In this document: positions 4,378-5,849 of the stretch, piece after piece
How positions within the stretch are numbered: position 1 is the first letter of the stretch
Layout of the letters: each line of letters opens with the position of its first letter
Source: Acidobacteriota bacterium
Lineage (GTDB): Bacteria; Acidobacteriota; Blastocatellia; Pyrinomonadales; Pyrinomonadaceae
Assembly: GCA_013698055.1 (NCBI GenBank)
Contig: JACCVS010000424.1
Location: forward strand, 1 to 5,849
Length of the DNA: 5,849 nt
Direction: 5' to 3'
Notes under the pieces: model-generated
The model's input: only the letters and a program-made list of their open reading frames with translations
What the model was told of the DNA's origin: nothing
The model's database searches: none
Program-made: the position numbers and the translations under genes

Positions 4378-5633
4378 TCGATGACGAGGGCGCTGTTCTT
4401 CGAGCCGAAGCCGATGCAGTTGCAGAGGGCGACGCGCACGGTTGCTTCACGCGACTGGTTTGGAACGTAATCGAGATCGCAGGCGGGGTCAGGTTCGTCC
4501 AAGTTGATCGTCGGGGGAATCACGTTCGTGTGCATCGCGCAGAGCGCAGCCGCGATGCCTGCTGCTCCGCTCGCGCCCTGCGGGTGTCCAAGCTGCGATT
4601 TGGTCGCGGACATCGGAATGCGTTTGGCCTGCTCACGAAAGGCGAGCTTGAGCGCCTGCGTTTCGATGCGGTCGTTGAGCAGCGTGGACGTGCCGTGCAA
4701 ATTGACGTAATCAATCTCTTCGGGCGAGCGTCCGGCATCCTGCATCGCCAGCGTCATGGCGCGCGCAGGCTCATCGCCCGTCTCTTCAAGGCGTACTCTG
4801 TGATAAGCATCACACGTCGAGCCATAACCAGTAATCTCAGCATAGATTTTTGCGCCGCGTCTCTGTGCGCGCTCATACTCTTCGAGAACGTAAATCCACG
4901 CTCCTTCGCCGAGCACGATTCCTGAACGGTCTTTGGAAAAAGGACGCGAGCCTCGCTCAGGCTCTTCATTCCACTTATTCGTCAGCACGGTGAGCACATT
5001 GAACGCGGCGAGAATGCCGGGCGCAAGCGGAGAATCAACGCCGCCCGTAATCATCGCTTCCTGACGACCGAGCGCGATATGCTCGGCAGCGTAAGCGATG
5101 GCATCCGTCGAGCTCGTGCAGCCCGTCGAGATGATGTGTGAGAGACCGCGCAGGCCAAAGACCATCGAAAGCTCGCTTGAAAGTCCGCCGTGCGTTGACG
5201 AAGGAATCGTGTAGATGCTCCCCTTCTGTGCCTGTCCCGTGTGGTAATACCTGTATTGTCGTTCGGTGAAAGCCAGACCGCCGCCGCCCGTGCCGAGTTG
5301 GACACCGATTTCGCGGCGCTCGGTTAAGGAAAGGTCGCTGGTGTGAATGCCCGCATCCATCACAGCCTCGCGCGCGGCAGCGAGCGCGAGCGGGACGGTG
5401 CGCGGGACGTGCTTGCGGTCTTTCGGATTAAGCTCCGCTTCCCAATCGAAATCGCGCACTTCGGCGGCAATCTTGACGGGCGAATCCGCGACATCGAAAC
5501 TCTCGATGCGCCGCACGCCGCTTTCGCCTTTTTGCAGCGCGCTCCAGAAGGCTTTGCGCCCGATTCCGATGGGCGTCACGCAACCCATCCCTGTAATCAC
5601 GACGCGGCGCGCGCCCTTGATACGTCTCAGCAT
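4368..5633 (-). CDS. Beta-ketoacyl-ACP synthase (KAS II / type II PKS KS-alpha-like)
   Basis: This is a 421-residue thiolase-fold condensing enzyme, the usual length for FabF-type proteins. It starts RRVVITGMGCVTPIG (residues 9-23). The nucleophile is Cys172 in STGCTSSTDAI, the catalytic histidines are His313 (LHGTSTLLND) and His350 (SQLGHPQGASGAAG), and Lys345 precedes the latter. The C-terminus has the GFGSKNSAL gatekeeper loop (408-416). Such enzymes perform decarboxylative Claisen condensation of a malonyl-ACP with an acyl thioester. The nucleophile context GCTSS, with SRPFSKDRSGIVLGEGA and YAEITGYGSTCDAYH, is closer to KS-alpha of type II PKS than to housekeeping FabF (usual CATGAHA-like context), while HGTSTLLND is FabF-like. 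A secondary-metabolism or specialised-lipid role is therefore likelier than bulk fatty acid synthesis. No carrier protein or chain-length factor is in view. The stop codon lies within a heptad repeat. Confidence 0.9.
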   Translation of the reverse strand: MLRRIKGARRVVITGMGCVTPIGIGRKAFWSALQKGESGVRRIESFDVADSPVKIAAEVRDFDWEAELNPKDRKHVPRTVPLALAAAREAVMDAGIHTSDLSLTERREIGVQLGTGGGGLAFTERQYRYYHTGQAQKGSIYTIPSSTHGGLSSELSMVFGLRGLSHIISTGCTSSTDAIAYAAEHIALGRQEAMITGGVDSPLAPGILAAFNVLTVLTNKWNEEPERGSRPFSKDRSGIVLGEGAWIYVLEEYERAQRRGAKIYAEITGYGSTCDAYHRVRLEETGDEPARAMTLAMQDAGRSPEEIDYVNLHGTSTLLNDRIETQALKLAFREQAKRIPMSATKSQLGHPQGASGAAGIAAALCAMHTNVIPPTINLDEPDPACDLDYVPNQSREATVRVALCNCIGFGSKNSALVIEKQ

Positions 5634-5646
5634 AACGAAACTGCTT

Positions 5647-5653
5647 CCCCCTT
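5647..5653 (-). promoter_or_regulatory. Possible ribosome-binding site of the ketosynthase
   Basis: The minus strand has AAGGGGG 13 nt before the ATG at 5633. The spacing is longer than usual, so initiation may be modest. No better start with an SD is seen: a GTG at residue 12 would cut into the first beta-strand and lacks an SD. The remaining 150 bases up to the terminal palindrome hold no gene and no convincing promoter. Confidence 0.45.
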
Positions 5654-5805
5654 GAATCTTACAGCCTAAATTGAATTGAGGAGTTCACGTCTTAGAATAA
5701 CATCGTGTGCCGCGTGGTCGCTAATTTGATTAGGACAGCAGAACAAGAAAGAACAGGCGTGCGCGCGAGTCTTTACAAGACAAAAATGCTTTCGATCACA
5801 GCGAT

Positions 5806-5849
5806 AAAAAAGCGAGGGTCGCAGACACTGAATGTTCAGTGTCTGCGAC
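5806..5849 (-). terminator. Perfect 32-base palindrome followed by T6, terminator-like, at the window edge
   Basis: Positions 5818-5832 (GTCGCAGACACTGAA) and 5835-5849 (TTCAGTGTCTGCGAC) are exact reverse complements around a 2-nt centre. In RNA this gives a stem of about 14 bp with a tight loop. On the minus strand it is followed after 6 nt (CCTCGC) by TTTTTT (5811-5806). This fits an intrinsic terminator for a minus-strand gene lying to the right, which would separate it from the ketosynthase. The gap before the T-run is a little long. The palindrome reaches the last base of the window and may extend further. Confidence 0.6.

Noticed and set aside
4275..4925. A 216-codon plus-strand reading frame opposite the ketosynthase
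   Set aside because: It starts in the repeat, lacks recognisable domains, is Arg-rich in the way of antisense frames in GC-rich DNA, and opposes a ketosynthase with intact catalytic residues.
4368..5633. Housekeeping fabF
   Set aside because: The active-site context and neighbouring methyltransferase and FAD genes do not fit the usual fab operon, so I did not assign the symbol.

Overview
The window holds five genes, all on the minus strand, so transcription runs right to left. The organism looks like a Gram-negative member of the Acidobacteriota, possibly of the Blastocatellia type. Three things suggest this. The first is an exported receptor with an N-terminal carboxypeptidase-regulatory-like domain followed by a TonB-receptor plug. 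The second is a membrane protein that begins with the short zinc-ribbon form CPxC-x10-CLDDG common in that phylum. The third is moderately GC-rich DNA with repeat-filled spacers. The phylum call is an inference from family resemblance, not from a marker gene.

Layout in transcription order: (1) 5849-5806, a perfect 32-base palindrome followed by a T-run, terminator-like, belonging to something outside the window. (2) 5633-4368, a beta-ketoacyl-ACP synthase with an intact Cys-His-His triad and an active-site segment resembling KS-alpha of type II polyketide synthases. (3) 4251-3541, a class I SAM-dependent methyltransferase. (4) 3412-2222, an FAD-dependent oxidoreductase of the geranylgeranyl-reductase/halogenase-like group. 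(5) 1950-1027, a zinc-ribbon, single-pass membrane protein with an extracytoplasmic domain. (6) 659-1, the N-terminal third or less of a TonB-dependent receptor, cut by the window edge.

The synthase, methyltransferase and oxidoreductase form a plausible biosynthetic set: chain elongation, methylation, then flavin-dependent reduction or hydroxylation of a polyketide or lipid-like product. No acyl carrier protein, chain-length factor or type III PKS is in the window; these would be expected to the right. The zinc-ribbon protein and receptor have their own ribosome-binding sites and long leaders and are probably separate units.

The most unusual feature lies in the spacers. Three of the four contain a long inverted repeat whose arms are built from tandem 7-bp units (AGTGACR, AGTGGTC, and GGAAGGC/CAGWAGR). 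Each starts at or shortly after the stop codon of the upstream gene; in two cases the stop codon is inside the stem. Each is followed on the minus strand by a T-rich stretch, so they look like terminators or attenuators built from heptad repeats. Within an element the two arms share a unit; between elements the unit differs. The fourth spacer (3413-3540) holds a different palindrome with an internal 17-bp direct repeat. In the synthase-methyltransferase spacer the hairpin spans from the synthase stop to 3 nt before the methyltransferase ATG and leaves it without a Shine-Dalgarno sequence.
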